Source: an uncultured bacterium
GTDB lineage: Bacteria; Planctomycetota; Phycisphaerae; Sedimentisphaerales; Anaerobacaceae
Assembly (NCBI GenBank): GCA_913009865.1
Contig: CAJVYK010000015.1
Location: forward strand, 1 to 20,660
Direction: 5' to 3'
Length of the DNA stretch: 20,660 bases
Positions 6,762 through 13,980 of this stretch are shown here, piece after piece. The notes under the pieces are model-generated. The model was given only the letters and a program-made list of their open reading frames with translations. It did no database searches and was not told where the DNA came from. How positions within the stretch are numbered: position 1 is the stretch's first letter; every line of letters begins with the position of its first letter. The position numbers and the translations under genes are program-made.

Positions 6762-7880
6762 ATTCAGTGCTGAGCGTATGATTTTGGCTCTAAGTGCGTC
6801 TCTGTGAGTGGTGTCCAACGGCCTTCCATAGTTTAACTGCAAATGGGCAGGCAAAGTCAGCATAAACAGCCGGTTTATAGTGGTAATGGAAAGGCCGCCG
6901 GGTTTATCTGCATCGTCAGCCGAGCCGGCCAGTGTGTAAAGGCGCTCTATCGCAGGCGTTGTTGCACCCATATGCTCGTGCATATTGATACCTAATCGCA
7001 AATGGCTCAGCAGAAACAGGGCCTCCTGCGAGCTTATCAGCCGGGCGTTTTTAAGAAGAGCCATCGCACGGGAAATTTTGTCGTCAAGGACGTCTATCTG
7101 GCTGGCGAGCAGTTGATTCCTCGCTGCATTTTCGTATTCGACAATTTCCGGGATGATGGTGTTTTCAAACTGCCGGACGATATCTTGCTCTAAGATGCCC
7201 AGCGTTACCTGATTTGAGAGCTGATAGAAATCGCCTGCGGCTTCGGTACCCTCGCCGAAAAGCCCCCTCACCGCCAGGTTCATATCCCTTGTTGCCTTGA
7301 AAAACTTTCCTATCTGGCCGGTCATCTTCAACGCCGGCAGATGCAGCATTACCGAAACCCTTATCCCTGTGCCCAGATTGGTTGGGCAAGCCGTCAGGTA
7401 TCCATAGCGGGGACTGAAGGCATAGTCCAGCTTTTGCTCTATCATATCGTCGATACGGTTTATCTGTTCGAGACAGCCGGATAGCTGGCAGCCGGCTTTT
7501 AGTACCTGAATTCTAAGATGGTCCTCTTCGTTAATCATAGCGGTGAAAGATTCCCGCTGGGCGATAATGACACCTCGCGGACCTTTGCCAAAAGCATGAT
7601 GTCGGCTAATCAGGTGTCGTTCCACTAAAAAATGTTTGTCCAGAGCCGCCGCCTTGTCCACACTGATATAGAAGATTTTATCGCCGAGTTCCAGCGACAT
7701 CAGAGCGTCTTTGAGCTTTTTGAGTATTTCGGACTTTTCAGCGATTGAGCAGCGACTCAGAAATTTATACCCCGCCAGATTTCTGGCCAGACGAATCCGT
7801 GAGGATATAACGATATCGGCCAGCGGACCCGAGCCGTTAAACCATTCGTTTATGTCACTGCTTATATCTGTTAGCTTCAT
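6756..7880 (-). CDS. mcsB: Protein arginine kinase McsB
   Basis: Phosphagen-kinase-fold enzyme that phosphorylates arginine on proteins, marking them for ClpCP in Gram-positive bacteria. The 374-residue length is slightly above the usual 350-365. Seen: nucleotide-binding SSRIRLARNLAGYKF, the INEEDHLRIQ motif with catalytic acidic residues, LTACPTNLGTGIRVSVMLHLP (the CPTNLGTG guanidino-substrate loop), GLFGEGTEA, and near the C-terminus a perfect RDxxRA phospho-arginine receptor motif (RDALRA, 360-365). It lies downstream of mcsA across a 98-base inverted heptamer array. The start ATG has only a weak ribosome binding site, since the array fills the upstream space. Neither ctsR nor clpC is in the window, so its partner protease here is unknown. 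Confidence 0.95.
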   Translation of the reverse strand: MKLTDISSDINEWFNGSGPLADIVISSRIRLARNLAGYKFLSRCSIAEKSEILKKLKDALMSLELGDKIFYISVDKAAALDKHFLVERHLISRHHAFGKGPRGVIIAQRESFTAMINEEDHLRIQVLKAGCQLSGCLEQINRIDDMIEQKLDYAFSPRYGYLTACPTNLGTGIRVSVMLHLPALKMTGQIGKFFKATRDMNLAVRGLFGEGTEAAGDFYQLSNQVTLGILEQDIVRQFENTIIPEIVEYENAARNQLLASQIDVLDDKISRAMALLKNARLISSQEALFLLSHLRLGINMHEHMGATTPAIERLYTLAGSADDADKPGGLSITTINRLFMLTLPAHLQLNYGRPLDTTHRDALRAKIIRSALNS

Positions 7881-7882
7881 AA

Positions 7883-7980
7883 CTCAAAATTAAATATCAA
7901 ATATCAAATATCAAAATTACATATCAAAATTCAAAAATGACATTTTGATTTTTGCATTGTCATTTTGATTTTTACATTTT
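7883..7980. repeat. Inverted heptamer array between mcsA and mcsB
   Basis: A-rich units on the left (ctcaaaa, ttaaata, tcaaata, tcaaata, tcaaaat, tacatat, caaaatt, caaaaat) are followed by T-rich units (gacattt, tgatttt, tgcattg, tcatttt, gattttt, acatttt). The right half approximates the reverse complement of the left, making a long potential hairpin. The array runs into the last codons and stop of mcsA, so the mcsA end (EIKD-stop) is written in heptamer-like sequence. Confidence 0.8.
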
Positions 7981-8494
7981 AATCTTTGATTTCTCTTTGC
8001 TGCCCGCTATTTTTTATTTTGTCTCTTAATTTAGCTGCCAGTTCGTAATCTTCCGCCTGCACCGCAGTCTCCAGTTGTTGGCGCAGATTTAACAGTTCTA
8101 TCTGTTTTTTCGTATCCGCCGGCGTTTTTGAAGGTATCTTGCCGCAGTGGCTTGTTTGTCCGTTATGAGCTTTTTCAATAAGCGGCAAAAGCGATTTCTC
8201 GAAAAGCTCGTAATCGTAGCCACAGCCCAGTACCGCCTCTTTGCGGAATTGTTCCAGCGTAAAGCCGCACTGTGGGCAGGAAAGCTCTTTGTCCATAGCC
8301 CCAAGCATCTGCTCGTCTGACGGCTGGCTGGCGAGCAGACTGCTGAGCAGTTCGTTTATAGGCATCTGGCTCTTGACGGCTATACCCTGCTCTGCGGCGC
8401 AATGCTCGCAAATGTGCATCTCGGTGCGCACGCCGTCGGCAATCTCAGTTAAATGAATAGTCGCTTCACTTTTGTTACAAATCTGACATTGCAT
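7979..8494 (-). CDS. mcsA: McsA-like zinc-finger/UVR-domain activator of McsB
   Basis: Activator and zinc-binding partner of the arginine kinase McsB. The 171 residues carry CxxC pairs at C3/C6 and C29/C32, a third pair at C73/C76 (CPQCGFTLEQFRKEAVLGCGYDYELF, shown here in part by its cysteines at 73, 76, 91) and C117, and a C-terminal UVR motif (RQQLETAVQAEDYELAAKLRD, about 135-160) as in UvrB/UvrC. This is the standard McsA architecture. The start MQCQIC is preceded by gaga about 8 bases upstream. It lies 98 bases ahead of mcsB, so co-transcription is likely despite the array between them. Confidence 0.92.
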   Translation of the reverse strand: MQCQICNKSEATIHLTEIADGVRTEMHICEHCAAEQGIAVKSQMPINELLSSLLASQPSDEQMLGAMDKELSCPQCGFTLEQFRKEAVLGCGYDYELFEKSLLPLIEKAHNGQTSHCGKIPSKTPADTKKQIELLNLRQQLETAVQAEDYELAAKLRDKIKNSGQQREIKD

Positions 8495-8500
8495 ATCATT

Positions 8501-8521
8501 TCTCGTATGTCGTATGTGGTT
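8501..8521. repeat. Short heptamer run upstream of mcsA
   Basis: Three units, tctcgta, tgtcgta and tgtggtt, in the mcsA leader between queD and mcsA. It is weak on its own but matches the 7-bp habit of the other spacers. Confidence 0.45.
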
Positions 8522-8584
8522 TTGTTTCGCACAATACGATATTAGGTATCGTCAAATTCAGAAGACCGCTGCAGTACGATTTGT

Positions 8585-8950
8585 CTATTTGACGAATTTG
8601 GCCGAGCAGCCGGGCTGTTCAACCACCCTGATGTAGTTGAGTTTTATGTTATCCGGCAGTTTCGGCTCAAGTTTTTCATATATATACTTCGCTATCATCT
8701 CAGCCGACGAACCATTCTGCTGGAAATAGTCGTTATTCTCCAGCGATGTATCGCCAAGCTGGGCAACGATTACTTCCAGCATTGCCTTGAGCCGGCGAAA
8801 ATCGATAACAAGTCCTGCACTATTGAGTTTGTCGCTGCCGACCTCAGCGGTAACCAACCAGTTATGCGGGTGCGCAGGCTCCTTTGAGCCGTCCGGAAAA
8901 GCCAGCCGATGCGATGCCCAAAATTGCGATTCGACGCTAACTATAAACAT
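8585..8950 (-). CDS. 6-pyruvoyl-tetrahydropterin synthase / QueD family protein
   Basis: Small T-fold enzyme of the PTPS/QueD family, which acts on dihydroneopterin triphosphate in queuosine, biopterin or folate synthesis. From the ATG at 8950 it has 121 residues. The zinc ligands are visible as H14 (FWASH) and the HPH pair (HPHNW), followed by GLVIDFRRLK and the C-terminal VVEQPGCSAKF. A ggag ribosome binding site 7 bases before 8950 decides the start. The longer frame to 9055 would read into the 53-bp repeat. The Cys of the QueD motif (C-x3-HGH) is absent: the segment reads SKEPAHPH, with Glu three residues before the first His, resembling the PTPS-III motif. The product could therefore be 6-hydroxymethyl-dihydropterin (folate) rather than carboxy-tetrahydropterin (queuosine). 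Confidence 0.85.
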   Translation of the reverse strand: MFIVSVESQFWASHRLAFPDGSKEPAHPHNWLVTAEVGSDKLNSAGLVIDFRRLKAMLEVIVAQLGDTSLENNDYFQQNGSSAEMIAKYIYEKLEPKLPDNIKLNYIRVVEQPGCSAKFVK

Positions 8951-8995
8951 ATCAAAACTCCAAACTTGAGGTTTGCAATTCGTGGCCCTGCGCAG

Positions 8996-9048
8996 CTGTG
9001 GCAGTCCGTGATGCCCAGCATGCCTTACGGCAGGACTCCATAGGAGAG
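8996..9048. repeat. 53-bp palindromic dispersed repeat, copy 2
   Basis: Exact copy of 6658-6710, in the same orientation, between coaD and the PTPS gene. Flanks differ from copy 1 (gcgcag on the left, ccggcacgcc on the right), so the 53 bases define the unit. A relative lies at 14316-14358. Confidence 0.9.
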
Positions 9049-9076
9049 CCGGCACGCCTGATGGCGACGGCTCGAT

Positions 9077-9565
9077 TCACTTTTTAAGGCGCTGCTGCAA
9101 ACGATTATAAATAGTTTTCGGAATAAGGTTTGAAATATCACCACCCAGTGAAGCCACCTGGCGAATCAAAGTTGAGCTGGTAAAGCCGTACTGCTCACTG
9201 GTCATAACAAAAACGGTCTCTATGCCCGCTACAGCCCTGTTGGTCATAGCAAGCTGGAACTCATACTGAACGTCGGTAAGACTCCTCAGTCCGCGCAGGA
9301 TAACGTCAGCGTCTTTTTTGGCGGCATACTCAACCGTCAGCCCGTCAAAGTCCTCGACCGAGACGTCCGGCATATCAGCTACCAGTTCAGCAATCATCTC
9401 CACCCGTTCTTCGGGCGTAAAGAGCGGGTTTTTAACCGGACTTCGGCCGACCGCAATGATAAGCTCGTCAAAGAGTTTTATACCGCGGCTGATAACGTCC
9501 AGGTGTCCGTTTGTTATTGGGTCGAACGTACCCGGGAAAATCGCTCTTACGAATTTTCTCTTCAT
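9077..9565 (-). CDS. coaD: Phosphopantetheine adenylyltransferase
   Basis: Penultimate enzyme of coenzyme A synthesis: 4'-phosphopantetheine + ATP gives dephospho-CoA + PPi. The 162 residues match the family length. Seen: nucleotidyltransferase motif PGTFDPITNGHLD (TxGH near residues 19-21), GRSPVKNPLFTPEERVEMI, ILRGLRSLTDVQYEFQLAMTNR, and SSTLIRQVASLGGD near the C-terminus (the ISSTxVR equivalent). The ATG is preceded by aaggg about 8 bases upstream. It lies 50 bases after the histidine kinase gene and is probably co-transcribed with it. Confidence 0.96.
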   Translation of the reverse strand: MKRKFVRAIFPGTFDPITNGHLDVISRGIKLFDELIIAVGRSPVKNPLFTPEERVEMIAELVADMPDVSVEDFDGLTVEYAAKKDADVILRGLRSLTDVQYEFQLAMTNRAVAGIETVFVMTSEQYGFTSSTLIRQVASLGGDISNLIPKTIYNRLQQRLKK

Positions 9566-9615
9566 TGCGTGGCCCTTTTCTTACCCAGGTCATTATACCA
9601 TAAATACTGGACAGG

Positions 9616-11253
9616 TCAAATTCGTATGTTGCGGCCCTGCGTTTCTTCGTCTTTTGTGATTGTAACGGGTATATCCAGCCAGAAGGTTGATCCTTTTCCC
9701 GGCTCGCTTTCCAGGCCGATACTGCCCGCCAGCATAGCAGCCAATTCCCTGCTGATTGCAAGTCCCAGGCCGCTGCCGGTCGATTGGCGGGTTATAGAGC
9801 CGTCCGCCTGCCTGAATTTCTCGAATATTTTCTCCCTGTCCGGCTCGGCAATACCACAGCCGGTATCAGAGACCGCAATCCGCACCGTCTTCTCGTCTGT
9901 CATCGCAGCCCGAATTTCAATCCTGCCTTGCTGCGGCGTAAACTTCACCGCATTGCTCAGAAAGTTATACAGTATCTGTTGAACCTTTCCGGCATCCGTT
10001 GAGAGAATCGGTATGTCATCATCGACCGTCAGCTTGACTTTGATTTTCTTCTTCTTCGTAAGCGCCGAGAAAGACGCCACCAGCCCTTTACAAAGTTGCG
10101 GCACAGAGGTTTGTTCTATATACAGTTTCATTTTACCCGCTTCGGTCTTTGCCATATCGAGCAGGTCGTTAATCATATTTAAGAGTCTCTGTCCGCCGGT
10201 AATAATGTTCTCAGCGTATCTTCGGCCCTTTTCCTTTTTCAGAAGGTCGGGCTTTTCCCTCAGAATCTCGGCAAAGCCCAGTATGGCGTTTAAGGGTGTT
10301 CTGAACTCGTGCGAGATGTTGGCTAAGAATTCGCCCTTTACCTTGTTGGCCTTGAACAATTCGATGTTTCGCTCGGAAAGTTGTGCTATTTTAGCATCGA
10401 GTTGTTTGTTTGCCTGCCGCAGTCTTTCTGCTCCGTCCTGCAGCCCATCCAGCATATGATTAAACGCATCGGCAAGTTTTTCGTATTCATCGCCGGTCTT
10501 TATTGAGCTTCTTATATCGAGATTACCCTCCGCTACGTTGTTCGCAATCGCCCGCAACTGCCGGATAGGCCGCAGGATTACCCGCTGAGTAATCACATAA
10601 AAGGTAATGATTGCACCGGTACCTGCTATTAGTCCGGCAACGATTATCCAGACCCGATTAAGAAGGGCTGTTTTACTGATTTCACCAGCCGGGCTTTGAA
10701 TAACCACCGCCCCTATCGGCTTTCCTTGGTCGAAAGAGGCGGCCGAGCCCTGCGGATTATGGCAGTTTATACAGCTGTCGGTCGCCCTGAAGATTCTTAC
10801 GTAATCGCTGTGAAGAACGCCGTCATATTTGGCCAGTTGAATATCATCGTCTCTGCCCTCCTGTGCTTTTAGAGATTCAATCATCTCTTTCTGGCCGTCA
10901 CTTAGCTGCCGGAGTTGTTTTTCTTCTTGCTTTGTGAAGCGAATCCACCGCATCGGGGGGTTATTTACGTCCATCACCTGCCCTGTACTGTCCAGTGGGG
11001 CAAGGGCTGTTTCGCTCGTTTCATTTACCTGGAAGTGCCTGCTCAGCAGCGTCTGGGCTTTGGCTCGCCCTGCATCGAGCAAAGCCATTGTGGTAAGCTT
11101 ACTCATCCATACATAAGGTACAAGAAGCGCCAGTGTCAGGATAAAGATCACCGCCGCCCCGAACGCAAGCCGACACTTTTTCGCCAACGAAAGAGGCGAC
11201 AATCGCAGAAGCTCCAAAAGCTTTTGCCAAATGTGCTTCAAATTAATTCGCAT
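9616..11253 (-). CDS. Membrane sensor histidine kinase with Tll0287-like (DUF3365) heme domain
   Basis: Sensor kinase of about 545 residues. In order: TM1 (AFGAAVIFILTLALLVPYVW), a periplasmic Tll0287-like domain carrying a c-type heme motif CINCH at 160-164, TM2 (WIIVAGLIAGTGAIITFYVI), HAMP (LRPIRQLRAIANNVAEGNL), coiled coil, HisKA with phospho-acceptor H315 in NISHEFRTPLNAI, and HATPase_c (N box NFLSNAVKFTP, G1 VSDTGCGI, F box, G2 GSGLGLAIS). No receiver is attached and no response regulator is nearby. Heme binding suggests redox or gas sensing (inference). The frame extends to 11289, but those 12 codons (MRYASRDTKYDF) are heptamer repeat, so ATG 11253 (MRINLKHIWQK) is preferred. Neither start has a good ribosome binding site. 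It is followed by coaD. Confidence 0.92.
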   Translation of the reverse strand: MRINLKHIWQKLLELLRLSPLSLAKKCRLAFGAAVIFILTLALLVPYVWMSKLTTMALLDAGRAKAQTLLSRHFQVNETSETALAPLDSTGQVMDVNNPPMRWIRFTKQEEKQLRQLSDGQKEMIESLKAQEGRDDDIQLAKYDGVLHSDYVRIFRATDSCINCHNPQGSAASFDQGKPIGAVVIQSPAGEISKTALLNRVWIIVAGLIAGTGAIITFYVITQRVILRPIRQLRAIANNVAEGNLDIRSSIKTGDEYEKLADAFNHMLDGLQDGAERLRQANKQLDAKIAQLSERNIELFKANKVKGEFLANISHEFRTPLNAILGFAEILREKPDLLKKEKGRRYAENIITGGQRLLNMINDLLDMAKTEAGKMKLYIEQTSVPQLCKGLVASFSALTKKKKIKVKLTVDDDIPILSTDAGKVQQILYNFLSNAVKFTPQQGRIEIRAAMTDEKTVRIAVSDTGCGIAEPDREKIFEKFRQADGSITRQSTGSGLGLAISRELAAMLAGSIGLESEPGKGSTFWLDIPVTITKDEETQGRNIRI

Positions 11254-11254
11254 A

Positions 11255-11429
11255 AAATCGTATTTCGTATCTCGTGAAGCGTATCTCATATGAAAACTGG
11301 GAACTTAAAGTGTAAAACTTAAAACCAAAGGTTAAAATTCAAAACTTACTCGTCTTTACTTTTTAGTTTTGGGTTTTGGTTTTGAGCTTTTAGCTTTCAA
11401 TTTTACACTTCCTCGCTTCACGCTTCACG
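11255..11429. repeat. Long heptamer array between aspS and the histidine kinase
   Basis: From 11255: aaatcgt, atttcgt, atctcgt, gaagcgt, atctcat. From about 11292 come A-rich units (aaaactg, ggaactt, aaagtgt, aaaactt, aaaacca, aaggtta, aaattca, aaactta). From about 11359 come T-rich units (ttttagt, tttgggt and similar), ending near 11429 with a doubled cttcacg. The A-rich and T-rich blocks are opposed, as at 618-719 and 7883-7980. The first block gives the histidine kinase an in-frame N-terminal extension. Confidence 0.8.
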
Positions 11430-11441
11430 AAATACAAATCC

Positions 11442-13262
11442 CTATCCCCTAATATGTCTTTGGGTTCGCAGGTTCAGCTCTTCGAGTTGTTTGGCGTCCA
11501 CTTCGCTCGGTGCATCGGTTAAGAGACACTGGCCGCGCTGGGTCTTCGGAAATGCAATCACGTCCCTTATATTTTCCGTACCCGTAAGCAGCATAACCAT
11601 CCTGTCAAGGCCGAGGGCTATTCCGCCGTGCGGCGGAGCGCCGTAGTCTAAGGCCCTTAAAAAGAAGCCGAACTGCTCGGTTGTCTGCTTCTTCGAGAGG
11701 TTGAGCAGTTCGAATACCTTCTGCTGTAATTTCGGGCTGTGGATACGAATACTGCCGCCGCCAATCTCACTGCCGTTGACGACAATATCGTAGGCCTGCG
11801 AGCGAATGTTAGCAGGGTCGGTTTCCAGCTTGTCCAAATCATCTTCTATGGCAGCAGTAAACGGATGGTGCAGTGAATCGTAACGCTTCTCGTCCTCGTT
11901 CCACTCGAACAGCGGAAAATCCACTATCCATACAAACTCAAAGCATCCTTCTTCGTAGAGCTTCAAATCTTTAGCCAGTTTGCACCGCAGCGGAGCTAAT
12001 GCCTTGTTAACGGTTTTTTCGTTATCGGCAACGAACAAAAGCAAATCGCCGTCTTTGGCACAAAGGCGTTCGATTATCTGCTGAAGCTGTTCAGGTGTAA
12101 AGAATTTGGCGATACTACTGGCCAACGTTAGTTTTGCATCTTCTGACTTCTGACTTCTGACTTCTGACTCCTGATTCTTCACCTTAAACCAGGCCAGCCC
12201 CTTTGCACCGTAGTCTCCGACAAAGTCGGTCAGCGTTTTTTCAATATCGCTTCTGGAATATTTTGTTCCGCCGCCCGGCGCACAAAGTCCCTTGACTATT
12301 CCGCCCTTTCCGGTAACGAAGGTAAATACCTTGAAGCTGCTTTGGCCGGCGATATCTGATATATCTTTGAGCTTCATATCGAAGCGCAGGTCCGGCCTGT
12401 CACTGCCGTAATCAGCCATCGCCTCTTTATAAGACATGCGCCGCATAGGCACAGCGATATTCACGTCCAGTATCTGCTTCCATATTTTTGCTATCAGGTT
12501 TTCGTGTACGCCCATAACATCGTTACTATCGACGAAGCTCATCTCGACGTCAATCTGTGTAAATTCGGCCTGTCGGTCGGCCCGCGGGTCCTCATCTCGA
12601 AAGCACCGCACTATCTGGAAGTATTTATCAACGCCGCCGACCATCAGAATCTGCTTAAACAATTGCGGCGATTGCGGCAGGGCATAAAAGCAGTTCTTAT
12701 GCAATCTGCTGGGCACGAGGAAATCTCTTGCCCCTTCCGGCGTACTCTTAGCTAACATTGGCGTTTCAATTTCCCAGAATCCTAATCGGTCGAAAAAGTC
12801 ACGTACAAGCTTGGTTACCCGGTGGCGTGTGTGTAGTTTCTGCTGCATTTCGGGCCGGCGCAGGTCGATATACCGGCTGGCCAGGCGCAGTTCCTCGCTG
12901 CATTTTTCAGCGCCGTCGAATTCAAACGGCGGTGTTCTGGAGACGTTAAGGATTTCCAATTGCTGGACAGCCACTTCGATTTGGCCGGTCGCCAGTTTCG
13001 GGTTTTCCATCCCCTCGCTTCGCCGCTGAACTATTCCTTTAGCGGCTATTACCCATTCGCAGCGGGCCGTTCTGGCCAGCTTATGTGCATCCGGCCGGGA
13101 TTCAGGGTTGAAAACTAATTGGGTCAGCCCTTCTCTGTCCCGCAGGTCGATAAATACCAGATTGCCGTGGTCGCGGTAGGAATGGACCCAGCCGGCCAAA
13201 GTTACCTTTTTGCCGGCATCGCTTAAGCCAAGCTGCCCGCAGGTGTGTGTTCTTTTCAGCAT
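11442..13262 (-). CDS. aspS: Aspartyl-tRNA synthetase (bacterial type) with heptamer insertion
   Basis: Class II synthetase charging tRNA-Asp. The 606 residues carry an N-terminal OB anticodon-binding domain (GWVHSYRDHGNLVFIDLRDREG, seen by its DHG and DLRDREG), motif 2 (RCFRDED-RADRQAEFTQID), the bacterial GAD insertion domain, and motif 3 (GIALGLDRMVMLL). ATG 13262 is preferred to GTG one codon earlier. His in DHG and Gly in SEGMEN resemble the non-discriminating type that also charges tRNA-Asn, which would require GatCAB; this is inference. A run of about 12 codons within the GAD domain (NQESEVRSQKSED, about 362-375) is an in-frame heptanucleotide repeat lying in a loop between AKGLAWFKV and SSIAKFF. 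Confidence 0.96.
   Translation of the reverse strand: MLKRTHTCGQLGLSDAGKKVTLAGWVHSYRDHGNLVFIDLRDREGLTQLVFNPESRPDAHKLARTARCEWVIAAKGIVQRRSEGMENPKLATGQIEVAVQQLEILNVSRTPPFEFDGAEKCSEELRLASRYIDLRRPEMQQKLHTRHRVTKLVRDFFDRLGFWEIETPMLAKSTPEGARDFLVPSRLHKNCFYALPQSPQLFKQILMVGGVDKYFQIVRCFRDEDPRADRQAEFTQIDVEMSFVDSNDVMGVHENLIAKIWKQILDVNIAVPMRRMSYKEAMADYGSDRPDLRFDMKLKDISDIAGQSSFKVFTFVTGKGGIVKGLCAPGGGTKYSRSDIEKTLTDFVGDYGAKGLAWFKVKNQESEVRSQKSEDAKLTLASSIAKFFTPEQLQQIIERLCAKDGDLLLFVADNEKTVNKALAPLRCKLAKDLKLYEEGCFEFVWIVDFPLFEWNEDEKRYDSLHHPFTAAIEDDLDKLETDPANIRSQAYDIVVNGSEIGGGSIRIHSPKLQQKVFELLNLSKKQTTEQFGFFLRALDYGAPPHGGIALGLDRMVMLLTGTENIRDVIAFPKTQRGQCLLTDAPSEVDAKQLEELNLRTQRHIRG
12140..12174 (-). repeat. Five-unit heptanucleotide array inside aspS
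   Basis: Five 7-bp units on the + strand: cttctga four times, then ctcctga. On the coding strand the unit is tcagaag, giving alternating Ser-Glu-Val-Arg-Ser-Gln-Lys residues in the GAD domain of AspRS. The unit differs from that in mnmE, but the period and the in-frame placement are the same. Confidence 0.93.
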
Positions 13263-13290
13263 CACAAAAATCTTTCAGTTCATTGTTTAC

Positions 13291-13311
13291 CCAGCCCTTC
13301 TGAGGGGCTGG
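13291..13311. repeat. Hairpin between C_GCAxxG protein gene and aspS
   Basis: ccagccc (13291-13297) pairs perfectly with gggctgg (13305-13311) around a 7-base loop. There is no T run on the - strand side, so it is more like a small palindromic repeat or leader hairpin than a terminator. Confidence 0.5.
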
Positions 13312-13337
13312 ATTCGCAGTTTTCTGGTTTCCTGCCT

Positions 13338-13365
13338 CTTAATCCTTACCACTTAATCCTTATTT
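13338..13365. repeat. Heptamer run spanning the stop codon of the C_GCAxxG gene
   Basis: Four units on the + strand: cttaatc, cttacca, cttaatc, cttattt. The stop codon of the - strand gene (TAA, 13353-13355) and its last residues (NKD) are written in this repeat. Confidence 0.7.
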
Positions 13366-13715
13366 GTGGTTCGTAGTTTGTCAAAATCCTGCAAAAGGGC
13401 TTCGGCGACGTCAACGCATTCATCGCAGGGGATGCGTTTGAGCTTGAGAATTTCCCGGCACTTCACCGAGCCGGCTGCTTCACAAAAACACCGCTCAAGT
13501 TCCTCTGTATGGTCAGAATCGCCCAGCAGCACCTTGGCGGCAAAAAGCGCTCCGCACATACCGCCCTCGACGCGACCGTGGCCGCACGATTTATATGCCT
13601 TGATTTGTTTCTGCTCGATATTGTAGTCATCCTGAAAGGCCAGCAGAATCGCCTGGGCGCAGTTATATCTCTCCGGCTTCTTATTAAAATGTTTCGAAGC
13701 TTTTTCTTTATCCAT
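13353..13715 (-). CDS. C_GCAxxG_C_C family redox protein
   Basis: Cysteine-rich putative redox protein of the C_GCAxxG_C_C family, 120 residues from the preferred start. The ordered cysteines are YNCAQAIL, SCGHGRVEGGMCGALFAA, CFCEAAGSVKCREIL and CDECV. They suit a metal or disulfide redox site; the cellular role of the family is poorly defined. The frame is open to 13796, but the extra residues are low-complexity Lys/Glu coding. ATG 13715 (MDKEKASKHF) has aagga 4-5 bases upstream. It is the first gene of the - strand series leading to aspS. Its 3' end, including the stop, lies in a heptamer run. Confidence 0.85.
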   Translation of the reverse strand: MDKEKASKHFNKKPERYNCAQAILLAFQDDYNIEQKQIKAYKSCGHGRVEGGMCGALFAAKVLLGDSDHTEELERCFCEAAGSVKCREILKLKRIPCDECVDVAEALLQDFDKLRTTNKD

Positions 13716-13794
13716 AGTTTCCTTTTCCATCTCCTGCTTTTTATTCTTTTCTTTTTTTGCCGCTAATACCCAAGGCACAGGGGCACCAATTGTC

Positions 13795-13826
13795 ATTGCG
13801 AGGCCTGCGGAGCAGGCCGCTGCAAT
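13795..13826. repeat. Widespread 'cattgcgag...gcaatctc' palindrome
   Basis: attgc at 13795-13799 pairs with gcaat at 13822-13826, and inside ggcctg pairs with caggcc. The outer wording (gtcattgcgag and gcaatctc) is that of a small palindromic repeat I recognise from many unrelated bacterial genomes. Confidence 0.7.
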
Positions 13827-13892
13827 CTCAACCGTTAAATTTGAGACCGCTTCGCTTCTGTTTTTTCTTTTTTTTAATCTGTGTTTATCTGC

Positions 13893-13980
13893 GTACCTGT
13901 GGCAGAGCTTAATCTGTGTCTAAGTTTTGTTTTCTGTCTTTTGTTTTTTTTCGACACAGATTAAGCTCTGCCACAGGTAC
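13893..13980. repeat. 88-bp element with perfect 27-bp terminal inverted repeats
   Basis: Bases 13893-13919 (gtacctgtggcagagctt then aatctgtgt) are the exact reverse complement of 13954-13980, around a 34-base pyrimidine-rich middle. It has no coding capacity. The terminal motif acctgtggcagagc recurs in reverse orientation at 14514-14527, and acctgtggcag also begins the 53-bp repeat copy at 6656. It looks like a MITE-sized or large hairpin element. Confidence 0.9.

Noticed and set aside
8951..9055. N-terminal extension of the PTPS/QueD gene
   Set aside because: It would be encoded by the 53-bp dispersed repeat; ATG 8950 has a ggag site and begins the conserved domain.
9503..10459. Frames of 159 and 148 residues on the + strand
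   Set aside because: They lie opposite coaD and the histidine kinase, whose motifs are unmistakable; the + translations have no recognisable domain.
13716..13796. N-terminal extension of the C_GCAxxG protein
   Set aside because: Low-complexity Lys/Glu codons, while ATG 13715 has an aagga site and is followed by the family's usual start.
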